A stretch of DNA of 43,299 nucleotides from RGIG6374 sp045600965 (GTDB taxonomy: Bacteria > Bacteroidota > Bacteroidia > Bacteroidales > UBA932): the NCBI GenBank assembly GCA_045600965.1, contig JAZRYW010000031.1:1-43299 (forward strand). The letters run 5' to 3'. Positions 26,501 through 33,521 of this stretch are shown piece after piece. Made by a program: the position numbers and the translations under genes. Below the pieces are notes generated by a model, which did no database searches, was not told where the DNA came from, and saw only the letters and a list, made by a program, of their open reading frames with translations. The stretch's first letter is position 1, and each line of letters opens with the position of its first letter.

Positions 26501-27124
26501 ACCCCTATGCGGCTCAGCATACAGCACCTGCTGAGGATGAAGCAGCAGGGCTATGAAGGCTGGGAGGAGAAGTTCGAACAGGTGTCAGCCACCCTGCTCG
26601 AGCAGATCGACACCCTTGCGGACACCGCCTCCGAATTCTCCTACATCGCCAGGATGAATGACGATGAGGCGACGGAACTACGCCTGTGGGACATAGTCAC
26701 GGAGCAGGCCACCCTGTTTGAGGGACAGGAGGGAATATGCATCTCCACCTGTGACGAATCACAGAGCCACGGGCTTGTCAAGGCCTCCAGGACACCTGTG
26801 TCACGTATGGTCTTCAACCTTGTGAACAATGCCGTGCAGGCACTGCAGAACGCCGGGATAGCGGACGGCACCGTGAAAATGACACTGTGTGAGGATGACA
26901 GCGTATGCAGACTGAAAGTCGAGGACAACGGTCCCGGAGTCAGCGAAGACAATCTGGCGAAACTTTTCAAGCCCAATTTCACCACAAAGAGCAGCGGTAC
27001 CGGACTCGGACTCGTGATATGCAGGACCATAGCCGAAAAGGCCGGCGGCGGGATTGCCTACAGCAAGTCCGACCTTGGCGGGGCCTGCTTCACCGTAACC
27101 CTTCCAAGAAGCGAAGATGAATGA
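23543..27124 (+). CDS. NtrY-like membrane sensor histidine kinase
   Basis: A 1193-residue inner-membrane kinase. There is one N-terminal helix, an extracytoplasmic region (about 30-220), a multi-helix block (about 220-440), a second large extracytoplasmic region, another helix pair flanking a sensor segment, then HAMP (VANSLARPMEDIG). The kinase core follows, with the H-box AHDIKNPLTPMRLS (His980), N-box NLVNNAVQAL, and G-boxes DNGPGVS and GTGLGL. The H-box form is characteristic of NtrY. It is the natural partner of the response regulator 2.3 kb upstream. It is unusually long for NtrY (commonly 700-800), with an added membrane domain of unknown ligand. Confidence 0.88.
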   Translation: MKRKIRYRFSYRWAVAALAAAAVLLWGLSYLNLDPVRPAREAQKMEKRLHERQEILETYVNEALDTPAGEWLSFEDFPEDMVIYRYNADTLQSWVNRFPLGNDEIDPIPYWYRLNSLSNSNLFATPLAYLRPHEQYVNLGSGWYVVKEYRKGRTLVIAGLLIKTEYPSGNSQLETIVNRRLHLDDCFTTAPLAFGYGEVITGMDGEPLFCIYPEGDIAPGNRFSVPVRWAALAFFLAALMLLHFLKRRTGTLLLLTGGLVALRMIAGTLTSATVYEGKLFSPALYADNWYSSSFGELLMNNLMVFVIVLGLFWMKKSITKRYLSSGKIRRRMTTAALCSVALLLGLYIHLTIKSVILNSVIVLQLSRLTEISIYTFLFYISYAMLFCTLLMMLHTVTQIIGISRGRKLSLVSLKALLVYVSVISLYTLLLVGAYQFKKEADQAMVWTNKLSIERDLQLELYLCSVENSIYQDPYVRLFLNTGAGGPYIQRRLQENYFSGSFFQQYNLTVSTCNSGDRLIVEKGAQPVDCYGFFEDQVSKFGTPLTPNSSFFFMNNYNGRIGYLGIFTYYDRLIGSMSLFVEIDSKYVRDDEGYPAQLLEYRQNERLTLPKNYSYAKYIDGRLVSYEGDFGYPMTPIADFKKGFSVNTIGKHIHFANRISDGNIVIVSRPQHTFFPYIVSLSYLFLFYAALIMLSTRPYRKEHFVRYPKKSFRRKITFLIVASMTLALLLIAVGSVIFYINHIREDERRQMLGKMAVVQSTLTDHCKYTTRYNEINASELFEAVDRVAENTQSDINLYDPHGKLVRSTKSEIFDQYIGSSRINPEAYYQIIYGQSRQCIVPEEIAGIRYQSLYAPIFNVDGDIVTIANVPYFTRENGFGQHSSSIIAVLINIYIILILATIIVCIFVANSLARPMEDIGKKMKSLDVNRKTEHISYSGDDEIGKLVTAYNKMVDDLAISTQALAENEREQAWREMARQTAHDIKNPLTPMRLSIQHLLRMKQQGYEGWEEKFEQVSATLLEQIDTLADTASEFSYIARMNDDEATELRLWDIVTEQATLFEGQEGICISTCDESQSHGLVKASRTPVSRMVFNLVNNAVQALQNAGIADGTVKMTLCEDDSVCRLKVEDNGPGVSEDNLAKLFKPNFTTKSSGTGLGLVICRTIAEKAGGGIAYSKSDLGGACFTVTLPRSEDE

Positions 27125-27128
27125 AAAA

Positions 27129-27158
27129 CGGCCGGAAATGACTTCCGACCGCTCTTTT
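27129..27158 (+). terminator. Terminator after the sensor kinase
   Basis: CGGCCGGAA (27129-27137) pairs with TTCCGACCG (27143-27151) with one mismatch, followed by CTCTTTTG. It lies just after the kinase stop. Confidence 0.65.
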
Positions 27159-27165
27159 GACTTTG

Positions 27166-27238
27166 TGACCCGCTTGGGGCTCGAACCCAAGACCCCAACA
27201 TTAAAAGTGTTGTGCTCTACCTGCTGAGCTAGCGGATC
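27166..27238 (-). tRNA. tRNA-Lys (anticodon TTT)
   Basis: Read on the minus strand, the 73-base gene has a seven-pair acceptor stem (GATCCGC with GCGGGTC), D arm TAGCTCAGC, anticodon loop with TTT, and the T arm GGGTTCGAGCCC-like. The discriminator base is A and CCA is not encoded. Confidence 0.95.
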
Positions 27239-27257
27239 ATTCCCTTTGAAGGGACTG

Positions 27258-27288
27258 CAAAAATAAACTATTTTTGATTATTTACAAA
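27258..27288 (-). promoter_or_regulatory. tRNA-Lys promoter
   Basis: Minus strand: TTTG (27288-27285), 19-base spacer, TATTTTTG (27265-27258), followed by CAGTCCCTT. The leader shares GCAGTCCC and a downstream GGGAA with the tRNA-Ser gene. Confidence 0.7.
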
Positions 27289-27293
27289 AAAAA

Positions 27294-27989
27294 TCAGTCT
27301 TCGGGCCTGTCGTCGGCAGCCCTGTTTCCTTCCACGACGATGACTGTCTCACCCTTGGGCTCGTGAGCGGTGAACCAGGCAACAAGTTCGTCGATGGTGC
27401 CCCTGTGGGAAGTGTCGTGCAGCTTGGATATCTCCCTGCACACGCAGGCTCTCCTTTGAGCCCCGAAGACCTCCCCGAACTGGGTGAGAGTCTTCAGAAG
27501 GCGGTATGGCGACTCGTAGAATATCATTGTGCGCTTCTCCCCGGCAAGGGAGGCCAGGCGCATCTGACGGCCCTTCTTCACGGGCAGGAAGCCCTCGAAG
27601 CAGAAGCGGTCGCAGGGGAAGCCGGAATTGACTATGGCGGGGATGCAGGCCGTGGGCCCGGGAAGCGTCTCAACCTCTATTCCCGCCTCCACGCAGGTCC
27701 TCACCAGCAGGAAACCCGGATCGCTTATTCCCGGAGTCCCGGCATCGCTCACAAGGGCCACGTCCATACCGGCGAGTATACGGTCACGGACCGTCTCCAC
27801 GGTCTGATGCTCATTGTACTTGTGGTGCGATTCGGCGCGCGTGTGAATGTCGTAATGCTTGAAAAGGACACTTGACGTGCGCGTATCCTCAGCAAGGACG
27901 AGGTCCACCTCCTTCAGGATACGGACTGCACGGAAAGTCATATCCTCAAGATTTCCTACAGGAGTGGGAATAATGTACAGTTTGGACAT
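27294..27989 (-). CDS. rsmI: 16S rRNA (cytidine(1402)-2'-O)-methyltransferase
   Basis: A 231-residue tetrapyrrole-methylase-fold enzyme. It shows the starting PTPVGNLEDMT, LAEDTRTSS, the SDAGTPGISDPG loop and LPGPTACIPA, all hallmark RsmI motifs. It 2'-O-methylates C1402 in the ribosomal P site. It is about 40-50 residues shorter than the E. coli protein, missing most of the C-terminal extension, as is common in the shorter forms. Divergent from tdk with only 43 bases between start codons. Confidence 0.94.
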   Translation of the reverse strand: MSKLYIIPTPVGNLEDMTFRAVRILKEVDLVLAEDTRTSSVLFKHYDIHTRAESHHKYNEHQTVETVRDRILAGMDVALVSDAGTPGISDPGFLLVRTCVEAGIEVETLPGPTACIPAIVNSGFPCDRFCFEGFLPVKKGRQMRLASLAGEKRTMIFYESPYRLLKTLTQFGEVFGAQRRACVCREISKLHDTSHRGTIDELVAWFTAHEPKGETVIVVEGNRAADDRPED

Positions 27990-28025
27990 TTTTTGCTATC
28001 TTTGGCATACAAAATTAGCAAAAAA
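27989..28025. promoter_or_regulatory. Symmetric divergent promoters of rsmI and tdk
   Basis: A perfect 10-base inverted repeat, TTTTTTGCTA (27989-27998) and TAGCAAAAAA (28016-28025), carries the start of each -7 box. They are TATCTTTG (27997-28004) for tdk and, on the minus strand, TAATTTTG (28017-28010) for rsmI. The two boxes are five bases apart. Confidence 0.55.
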
Positions 28026-28032
28026 TCAGGAT

Positions 28033-28602
28033 ATGTTCATAGAAAGCTCAAAGGCACAGGGATGGATAGAGGTGATCTGCGGCTCAATGTTCTCCGGAAA
28101 GACAGAAGAACTGATACGCCGCCTGAAAAGAGCCAGGATAGCCAACCAGACAGTAGAGATATTCAAGCCGAAGATAGACGTCAGATATTCGGAGGAAGAG
28201 GTGGTTTCGCACGATGACAACGCCATTATGTCGACGCCCGTCGATTCGGCTGAAAGCATCCTGCTCCTGGCGAGCAACGTCCAGGTTGTCGGCATCGACG
28301 AGGTGCAGTTCTTCGACAACTCCATAGTGGATGTCTGCCAGAGGCTCTCCGCAAGAGGGGTCAGGGTCATCGTCGCAGGGCTTGATATGGACTATCAGGG
28401 CAAGCCCTTCGGACCCGTCCCCGCACTGATGGCGGTCGCCGAGTATGTCACCAAGGTGCACGCGATATGCGTCAGGTGCGGTGACCTTGCCAACGTGTCC
28501 CACAGGCTGTCGGACAACGGACAGCAGGTCCTGCTCGGTGAAAAGGACATCTACGAGCCTCTCTGCCGTCACTGCTACAACAAGATCACAGGGGTCGAGT
28601 AG
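28033..28602 (+). CDS. tdk: Thymidine kinase (type II)
   Basis: A 189-residue thymidine kinase for dT salvage. P-loop GSMFSGKT (17-24), Walker B-like IDEVQFFD, and the C-terminal zinc lasso with paired cysteines CVRCGD and CRHCY. The ATG at 28033 gives the expected length. The last 17 bases overlap the 3' end of the opposing helix-hairpin-helix gene, and a terminator for tdk lies within that gene. Confidence 0.95.
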   Translation: MFIESSKAQGWIEVICGSMFSGKTEELIRRLKRARIANQTVEIFKPKIDVRYSEEEVVSHDDNAIMSTPVDSAESILLLASNVQVVGIDEVQFFDNSIVDVCQRLSARGVRVIVAGLDMDYQGKPFGPVPALMAVAEYVTKVHAICVRCGDLANVSHRLSDNGQQVLLGEKDIYEPLCRHCYNKITGVE

Positions 28603-29503
28603 AGCGGCCCGCCGTATCATACAGTGAAAGTCTTGCCGCGTTGGCGTGCGGCAGGACTTTTTCCTTTTCCATAATTGCAACCGTATGCAGGCTGTCGGGT
28701 GTGGTCCTGCACCATCTTCGGACGGCCGCGGCCAGGCCGGAACCTATATACGGATTTGCAAGAAGCAGAGAATCCTCCAGCCGGTCTATGCGGTAATGCC
28801 TTATACCCGACGGATCCACCGTCACGCTGCTCTGAAGAGCGTCATAACGCTCCCTGTCCATACCCCTGACTTCAAGGAGCTGCTCCTTCACGGCAAAGGA
28901 GCCGATCAGACGGCGGTAGGCCACTATGCGCCCGGCGAAATACGGCCCTATCCCGTTCAATGTGGTGAAATCGGCGCTGTCCGCGCGGTTCAGGTCCAGG
29001 GGCGTGACCATAATGTATTCGTCCAGCCGCTCCATCATCTCATCCGAGACGGCATATATGCGTGCAAAGTCGGATTTGGAGTGGAAGATGTGGCCGGACG
29101 AACGGTACCTGACTATGGATGCCGCCTGCGCCGGAGAGAAGCCCAGACGGACGAATTCATCCTCGGTGGCGAGGTTGGGGTCGAAAGGGAATGGCTTGCG
29201 CGGCTCTGCCGCGGGAGCATATTTCCGTGCCGCCGGGCTCCCCTGCCCCGAGGAGCGGGGTGTGGTTCTCCTTCCACCCGCAGGCCCGGATGACGGCGCA
29301 GACTGCTCAGACTGCCCTGAAACCGCATTCCCGCCGTTCACGACTCCGGCTTCGGGTGGACGTGCGCCGGCTGTCGCCGCATCCCCTTCGCCCCTGTATA
29401 TGGCCCTGAACGAGAACACTGCCACCTGAAGCCCCAGAATGAAGAATATCAGTGCGGTCACACCGTTCGCGGAGCTCTTCGCCATCCTATCTTTCCTTTC
29501 CAT
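28586..29503 (-). CDS. Membrane-anchored helix-hairpin-helix protein (ComEA-like)
   Basis: A 305-residue protein with an N-terminal transmembrane helix (GVTALIFFILGLQVAVFSF, about 14-32), a Pro/Ser/Gly-rich low-complexity linker (about 40-105), and then helix-hairpin-helix repeats: FDPNLATEDEFVRLGFSPAQ, and LDLNRADSADFTTLNGIGPY. These are of the kind that binds DNA backbones in ComEA and related proteins. It may hold DNA at the cell envelope; competence genes are not nearby, so that is inference. Start 29503; 29485 is an alternative. The C-terminal 17 bases overlap tdk. Confidence 0.8.
   Translation of the reverse strand: MERKDRMAKSSANGVTALIFFILGLQVAVFSFRAIYRGEGDAATAGARPPEAGVVNGGNAVSGQSEQSAPSSGPAGGRRTTPRSSGQGSPAARKYAPAAEPRKPFPFDPNLATEDEFVRLGFSPAQAASIVRYRSSGHIFHSKSDFARIYAVSDEMMERLDEYIMVTPLDLNRADSADFTTLNGIGPYFAGRIVAYRRLIGSFAVKEQLLEVRGMDRERYDALQSSVTVDPSGIRHYRIDRLEDSLLLANPYIGSGLAAAVRRWCRTTPDSLHTVAIMEKEKVLPHANAARLSLYDTAGRSTRPL
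28630..28666 (+). terminator. tdk terminator inside the opposing gene
   Basis: GTCTTGCCGC (28630-28639) pairs with GCGGCAGGAC (28648-28657) over ten positions, extendable by A-U pairs, and is followed by TTTTTCC. It lies in the coding sequence of the opposing gene. Confidence 0.75.
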
Positions 29504-29513
29504 TTTTTTGCTG

Positions 29514-29521
29514 CGAATATA
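29514..29521 (-). promoter_or_regulatory. Probable -7 box TATATTCG of the helix-hairpin-helix gene
   Basis: Minus-strand variant of TAnnTTTG, ten bases before the ATG at 29503, the same variant as at 2399-2406. Confidence 0.35.
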
Positions 29522-29576
29522 TGCATTGAAATCGGCCGGAGGCTGCGCGAAATGGCAAAAAGTAATGGACTTGTTG

Positions 29577-29607
29577 TTTGGAACATGCCGTCATTTTCAT
29601 AACTTTG
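29577..29607 (+). promoter_or_regulatory. Promoter of the ABC transporter operon
   Basis: TTTG (29577-29580), a 19-base spacer and TAACTTTG (29600-29607), a complete consensus match. Leader of about 20 bases. Confidence 0.7.
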
Positions 29608-29629
29608 CACAATAAAAACCAAAGAATCA

Positions 29630-30541
29630 ATGAATACTATCGAATGCCGCGGCATCACAAAGAAATTCGGGGGATTCAAGGCTCTCGACAATGTGACGGT
29701 CGAAGTGCCGGAAGGCCGGATTTTCGGGTTGCTGGGGCCCAACGGCGCAGGCAAGACCACGCTGATACGGATAATCAACAACATCACCCTGCCGACCGAG
29801 GGACAGGTCATATTCAATGGCAGGCCCATCACAGCCGATGATGTCAGGCGCATAGGATATCTTCCCGAGGAACGCGGACTGTACAAGAAGCTGAAAGTCT
29901 GCGATCAGGTGCTGTATTTCGCTCGCCTGAAAGGGATGTCGTCTGCCGATGCGACGGTCGAACTCAAGAAGTGGTTTGTCAAGTTCGGCATCGAATCGTG
30001 GTGGAACAAGAAGATTGAGGAGCTCTCCAAGGGGATGGCTCAGAAGATCCAGTTCATAACCACCATAGTCCACAAGCCCAGGCTCCTCATCCTTGACGAG
30101 CCGTTCAGCGGCTTCGACCCTGTCAACGTGCAGGTGGTCCGTGACGAGATACTCGGACTCAGGGAGAACGGCACCACCATTATGCTCTCCACTCACAATA
30201 TGGAGTCGGTCGAGGAGCTTTGCGACGACATCGTCCTGCTCAACAAGTCGAAAGTGGTGGTCTCGGGCGGTGTGAACGAAGTGCGCCGCAAATATGGCAG
30301 CAACCAGATGGAGATATGCTATCACGGCTCTTCAGCCGCAGCCCTGCCGGACTGCGAGGCGTTCACCACAGTGCTCGACGAGGAACATCAGGGCGGCCGC
30401 CGCGCAGTGCTCAACATCAATGACGGTCATACCAACAGGGACGTCATCGAAGCCGTAAATCCCATTGTTGAAATCTCCTCGTTCCAGGAACTCGTTCCCA
30501 GGATGAATGACATATTCATAAAGCTCGTAGGCGGCAAATAA
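29630..30541 (+). CDS. ABC transporter ATP-binding protein (NatA-like)
   Basis: A 303-residue ATPase with Walker A GPNGAGKTT, signature LSKGMAQK, Walker B LLILDEPFSGFDP and the switch His of STHNM. A C-terminal extension of about 80 residues follows the ATPase core, as in NatA and DrrA-type exporters. It pairs with the permease 12 bases downstream. Substrate unknown; sodium, lipid or drug export are the usual options for this group. Confidence 0.9.
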   Translation: MNTIECRGITKKFGGFKALDNVTVEVPEGRIFGLLGPNGAGKTTLIRIINNITLPTEGQVIFNGRPITADDVRRIGYLPEERGLYKKLKVCDQVLYFARLKGMSSADATVELKKWFVKFGIESWWNKKIEELSKGMAQKIQFITTIVHKPRLLILDEPFSGFDPVNVQVVRDEILGLRENGTTIMLSTHNMESVEELCDDIVLLNKSKVVVSGGVNEVRRKYGSNQMEICYHGSSAAALPDCEAFTTVLDEEHQGGRRAVLNINDGHTNRDVIEAVNPIVEISSFQELVPRMNDIFIKLVGGK

Positions 30542-30553
30542 AATTTCAAGACT

Positions 30554-31897
30554 ATGAATTTCAATAAAATCGGCATAATCATATCGCACGAGTACTCCAC
30601 CCGTGTGAAAAAGAAATCCTTCATCCTCATCACGGTGCTGACCCCTCTTCTGCTGGCGCTGTGCTTCATCATCCCCTCCGTCATAATGCTCAGCGGCGAC
30701 CACGGCGAAGAGGCTGCCAAGGTTATGGTCATAGACCGCAGCGGACAGATAGCCCACGCCCTGGAAAGTTCACAGAAAGCTGAATATTCGCTTCTTGATC
30801 CGTCATCAAGCGTCGAAACCTTCAAGAAGGCCGTTCTCGAGGAGGACAACCTGGCCCTTATTGAAATTTCCGATTTCAACGTAAACGGTGACGTGGAAGT
30901 CTCGGTCTATTCCCGCAAGGCGCTGAACATCACAGTCAAGGATGACATCCGCCACCAGATCAACGCCCGTCTGCGCGATATCAAGCTCAGGAAATATGAC
31001 ATAGAGGACCTTGACAGCATAATGAAAGATGTCAACTCCGACATACGCATCTCCACATTCACCGTCAGCGAGGACGGAAGTCAGAAGGAGGACAGTTTCG
31101 AACTCAAGATGGCCCTTGCATACATAGCAAGTTTCCTGATATATATGTTCGTCTTCATGTTCGGGAATATGGTGATGCGCGGTGTGATCGAGGAGAAGAG
31201 CTCGAAAGTCATCGAAGTGCTCGTGTCATCCGTGAAGTCCGTAGAACTTATGGTCGGCAAGATAATCGGAGTGGCTCTTGTGGCCCTGACCCAGTTCGCG
31301 ATGTGGGTGATCCTGCTCGGAGGCTCCGTGATGCTCATCGGCTCGCTAACGGACCGGAGCGTCGCTCCTGTTTCTGATGTGGCCGTCACCGCGCTTCAGG
31401 CTGCGGATGAGAGCATAGAACCGAACGAGGTGAGCGCCGTTCTGAACGATGTGGTCACTCAGGTACAGGGCATCGATTTCGGACAGCTGCTGATATGCTT
31501 CCTGCTCTACTTCATCTTCGGCTACCTGCTCTTTGCATCGATGTTCGCAGCCATCGGAGCGGCTGTCGACAATGAGGCGGACACCCAGCAGCTGACGCTT
31601 CCCGTGACTCTTCCCTTGATAATCGGCCTGTTCATAATGCTGCACACATTCCAGCATCCCGACAGCGCGCTGTCTTTCTGGGCATCCATAATTCCCCTGA
31701 CATCTCCTATGGTGATGATGGCAAGGGTTCCGTTCGGCGTTCCCTTCTGGGAACTGGCCCTCTCCGTGGCGCTGCTCATCGGCACGTTCGTGCTTCTGGC
31801 CTACCTGTCGGCAAGAATTTACCGCATCGGCATCCTGACTTCGGGCAAGAAGGCCACCTTCAAGGAGCTTATGAAGTGGATGAAATACAAAAACTGA
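30554..31897 (+). CDS. ABC-2 family permease (NatB-like)
   Basis: A 447-residue inner-membrane permease. One N-terminal helix (about 25-46) is followed by a large extracytoplasmic domain (about 50-185), then five or six C-terminal helices such as ALAYIASFLIYMFVFMFGNM and LLICFLLYFIFGYLLFASMF. The motif GVIEEKSSKVIEVLVSSVK is typical of the NatB/YhaP group. It forms the transporter with the upstream ATPase. The stop is seven bases from the lipoprotein gene, so the operon continues. Confidence 0.88.
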   Translation: MNFNKIGIIISHEYSTRVKKKSFILITVLTPLLLALCFIIPSVIMLSGDHGEEAAKVMVIDRSGQIAHALESSQKAEYSLLDPSSSVETFKKAVLEEDNLALIEISDFNVNGDVEVSVYSRKALNITVKDDIRHQINARLRDIKLRKYDIEDLDSIMKDVNSDIRISTFTVSEDGSQKEDSFELKMALAYIASFLIYMFVFMFGNMVMRGVIEEKSSKVIEVLVSSVKSVELMVGKIIGVALVALTQFAMWVILLGGSVMLIGSLTDRSVAPVSDVAVTALQAADESIEPNEVSAVLNDVVTQVQGIDFGQLLICFLLYFIFGYLLFASMFAAIGAAVDNEADTQQLTLPVTLPLIIGLFIMLHTFQHPDSALSFWASIIPLTSPMVMMARVPFGVPFWELALSVALLIGTFVLLAYLSARIYRIGILTSGKKATFKELMKWMKYKN

Positions 31898-31904
31898 TGA
31901 CAAT

Positions 31905-32663
31905 ATGACAAGAATTATCAATTACGCATCAGCAGTCGCATTCGCGCTCGCGCTGTGCGCTTGCGGGACATCCGTGAAAACCTCATCCTTCGACATCTCG
32001 TGGGAGCGTGTCCTCATCGATTCCGGATTCGACGATATGAAGGACCTGGCAGCGACTGAAGAGATTGCCAAATACAAGGACCTTATGGACCAGCTTCAGG
32101 AGATAGTGGGCTATACGCCTGAGGAATACACCTCAACGCGGCCTGAGAGCGGATTGTCAAACTTTGCGGCCGATGCCATACGCGAAGCGGCGCAGAGGGC
32201 GTTCGACAAGCCTATGGACCTGGCGATGACCAATTTCGGAGGCATACGCACCAATCTCCCGAAAGGGGCGGTCCGTATGTATGACATATACTCGATCTTC
32301 CCTTTCCAGAACTACATCTGCTATGTGACTGTCAAGGGTGACAAGCTGCTTGAGTTCCTCACGAATATGGCGGAAAGCGGCAGGGTCGAGGCCTTCAGCG
32401 GAGTAAGGATTGTCACCAAGGGCAAAAAGCTGCAGACACTTCTCGTCGGAGGTGAACCCGTCGACCCCGAGCGCATCTACAACTTCGCTTCCATAGACTT
32501 CCTGCTTTCAGGCGGTGACGGACAGAGACTCTCCGGCATCTCCATCGACACATTCCGAAGCGACATACTCATACGCGAGGCCATCGCCTTCAAGATGAAG
32601 GAAATGACCGACGCAGGTGAAAAGATAGTTCTGTCCAAGGACGGACGTGTAGTAACCAAATAA
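31905..32663 (+). CDS. 5'-nucleotidase C-terminal domain lipoprotein
   Basis: A 252-residue protein equivalent to the substrate-binding C-terminal domain of UshA-type 5'-nucleotidases, with the nucleotide-binding segments NFGGIRTNLPKG and the FPFQN loop, and FLLSGGDGQ near the end. An N-terminal lipobox ending at Cys20 (LCAC) suggests anchoring to the membrane. The metallophosphatase half is the next gene, so the enzyme is split with the C-terminal part encoded first. Confidence 0.85.
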   Translation: MTRIINYASAVAFALALCACGTSVKTSSFDISWERVLIDSGFDDMKDLAATEEIAKYKDLMDQLQEIVGYTPEEYTSTRPESGLSNFAADAIREAAQRAFDKPMDLAMTNFGGIRTNLPKGAVRMYDIYSIFPFQNYICYVTVKGDKLLEFLTNMAESGRVEAFSGVRIVTKGKKLQTLLVGGEPVDPERIYNFASIDFLLSGGDGQRLSGISIDTFRSDILIREAIAFKMKEMTDAGEKIVLSKDGRVVTK

Positions 32664-32674
32664 ACATCGGGACA

Positions 32675-33514
32675 ATGAAAAGACTTTCAATACTGCTTCT
32701 GCTCATATCCGCAGCAACTGGAGCACAGGCACAGGACCTTGTGATACTCCACACCAACGACACCCACAGCCAGATAGAGCCTTTCCGCTCCGGCATCAAC
32801 AACGGCTTGGCAGGCGTTGAGCGCAGGCTCCAGTTCATCAACAGCCAGATTGAAGAATACGGAAAGGACCACGTCCTGCTGCTCGATGCAGGTGACTACA
32901 ACCAGGGCACACCTTATTTCACCCTGGGGAAAGGTGACCTCGAAGCCAATCTGATGAACCTTCTCGGCTACGAGGCCGCCACGCTCGGCAACCACGAGTT
33001 CGACAACGGACTTGATGAACTCGCGCGCCGGCTCAGAATCACCGGGTTTCCCACCTTGTGCGCCAATTATGACTTTTCCGAAACTCCTATCGGTGAGCTG
33101 GTCCAGCCCTATACCATTATCAGCAAGGCCGGTATCAAGATAGGCATCATAGGCCTGACCACCCGGCTCGACAGGGTTGTCTCATACAACATCGTGAAGG
33201 ATCTTGTATGGCTGGACCCCATCGAGGCCGTAAACCGCTACGCCAGGGAGCTCAAGGAAGACGAGCAATGCGATATGGTCATAGTGCTGTCACACCTCGG
33301 ATACAGGGAGGATGACAATGACAACTACGACGCCCCCTCCGACATCACGCTGGCAAAGCACACCCGCAACGTGGACATAATCATAGGCGGGCACTCGCAC
33401 ACCTTCCTCAAGGAGATGAAGAAGTTCAGGAACCTTGACGGCAAGGAGGTCTCCATCGTCCAGGACGGAGCCTATGGCGTATATGTGGGCAAATTGTCAA
33501 TAAACTTCAACTAA
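32675..33514 (+). CDS. 5'-nucleotidase metallophosphatase domain protein, exported
   Basis: A 279-residue calcineurin-like phosphoesterase with a signal peptide (1 to about 19, ending AQAQ). The metal-site motifs are HTNDTHSQ, DAGDYNQG, GNHEFDNG, SHLGY and GGHSHTF, as in the N-terminal half of UshA. It ends where a linker to the C-terminal domain would begin. With the preceding lipoprotein it would make a complete periplasmic 5'-nucleotidase. Eleven bases separate the two genes. Confidence 0.88.
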   Translation: MKRLSILLLLISAATGAQAQDLVILHTNDTHSQIEPFRSGINNGLAGVERRLQFINSQIEEYGKDHVLLLDAGDYNQGTPYFTLGKGDLEANLMNLLGYEAATLGNHEFDNGLDELARRLRITGFPTLCANYDFSETPIGELVQPYTIISKAGIKIGIIGLTTRLDRVVSYNIVKDLVWLDPIEAVNRYARELKEDEQCDMVIVLSHLGYREDDNDNYDAPSDITLAKHTRNVDIIIGGHSHTFLKEMKKFRNLDGKEVSIVQDGAYGVYVGKLSINFN

Positions 33515-33521
33515 GTCATTA

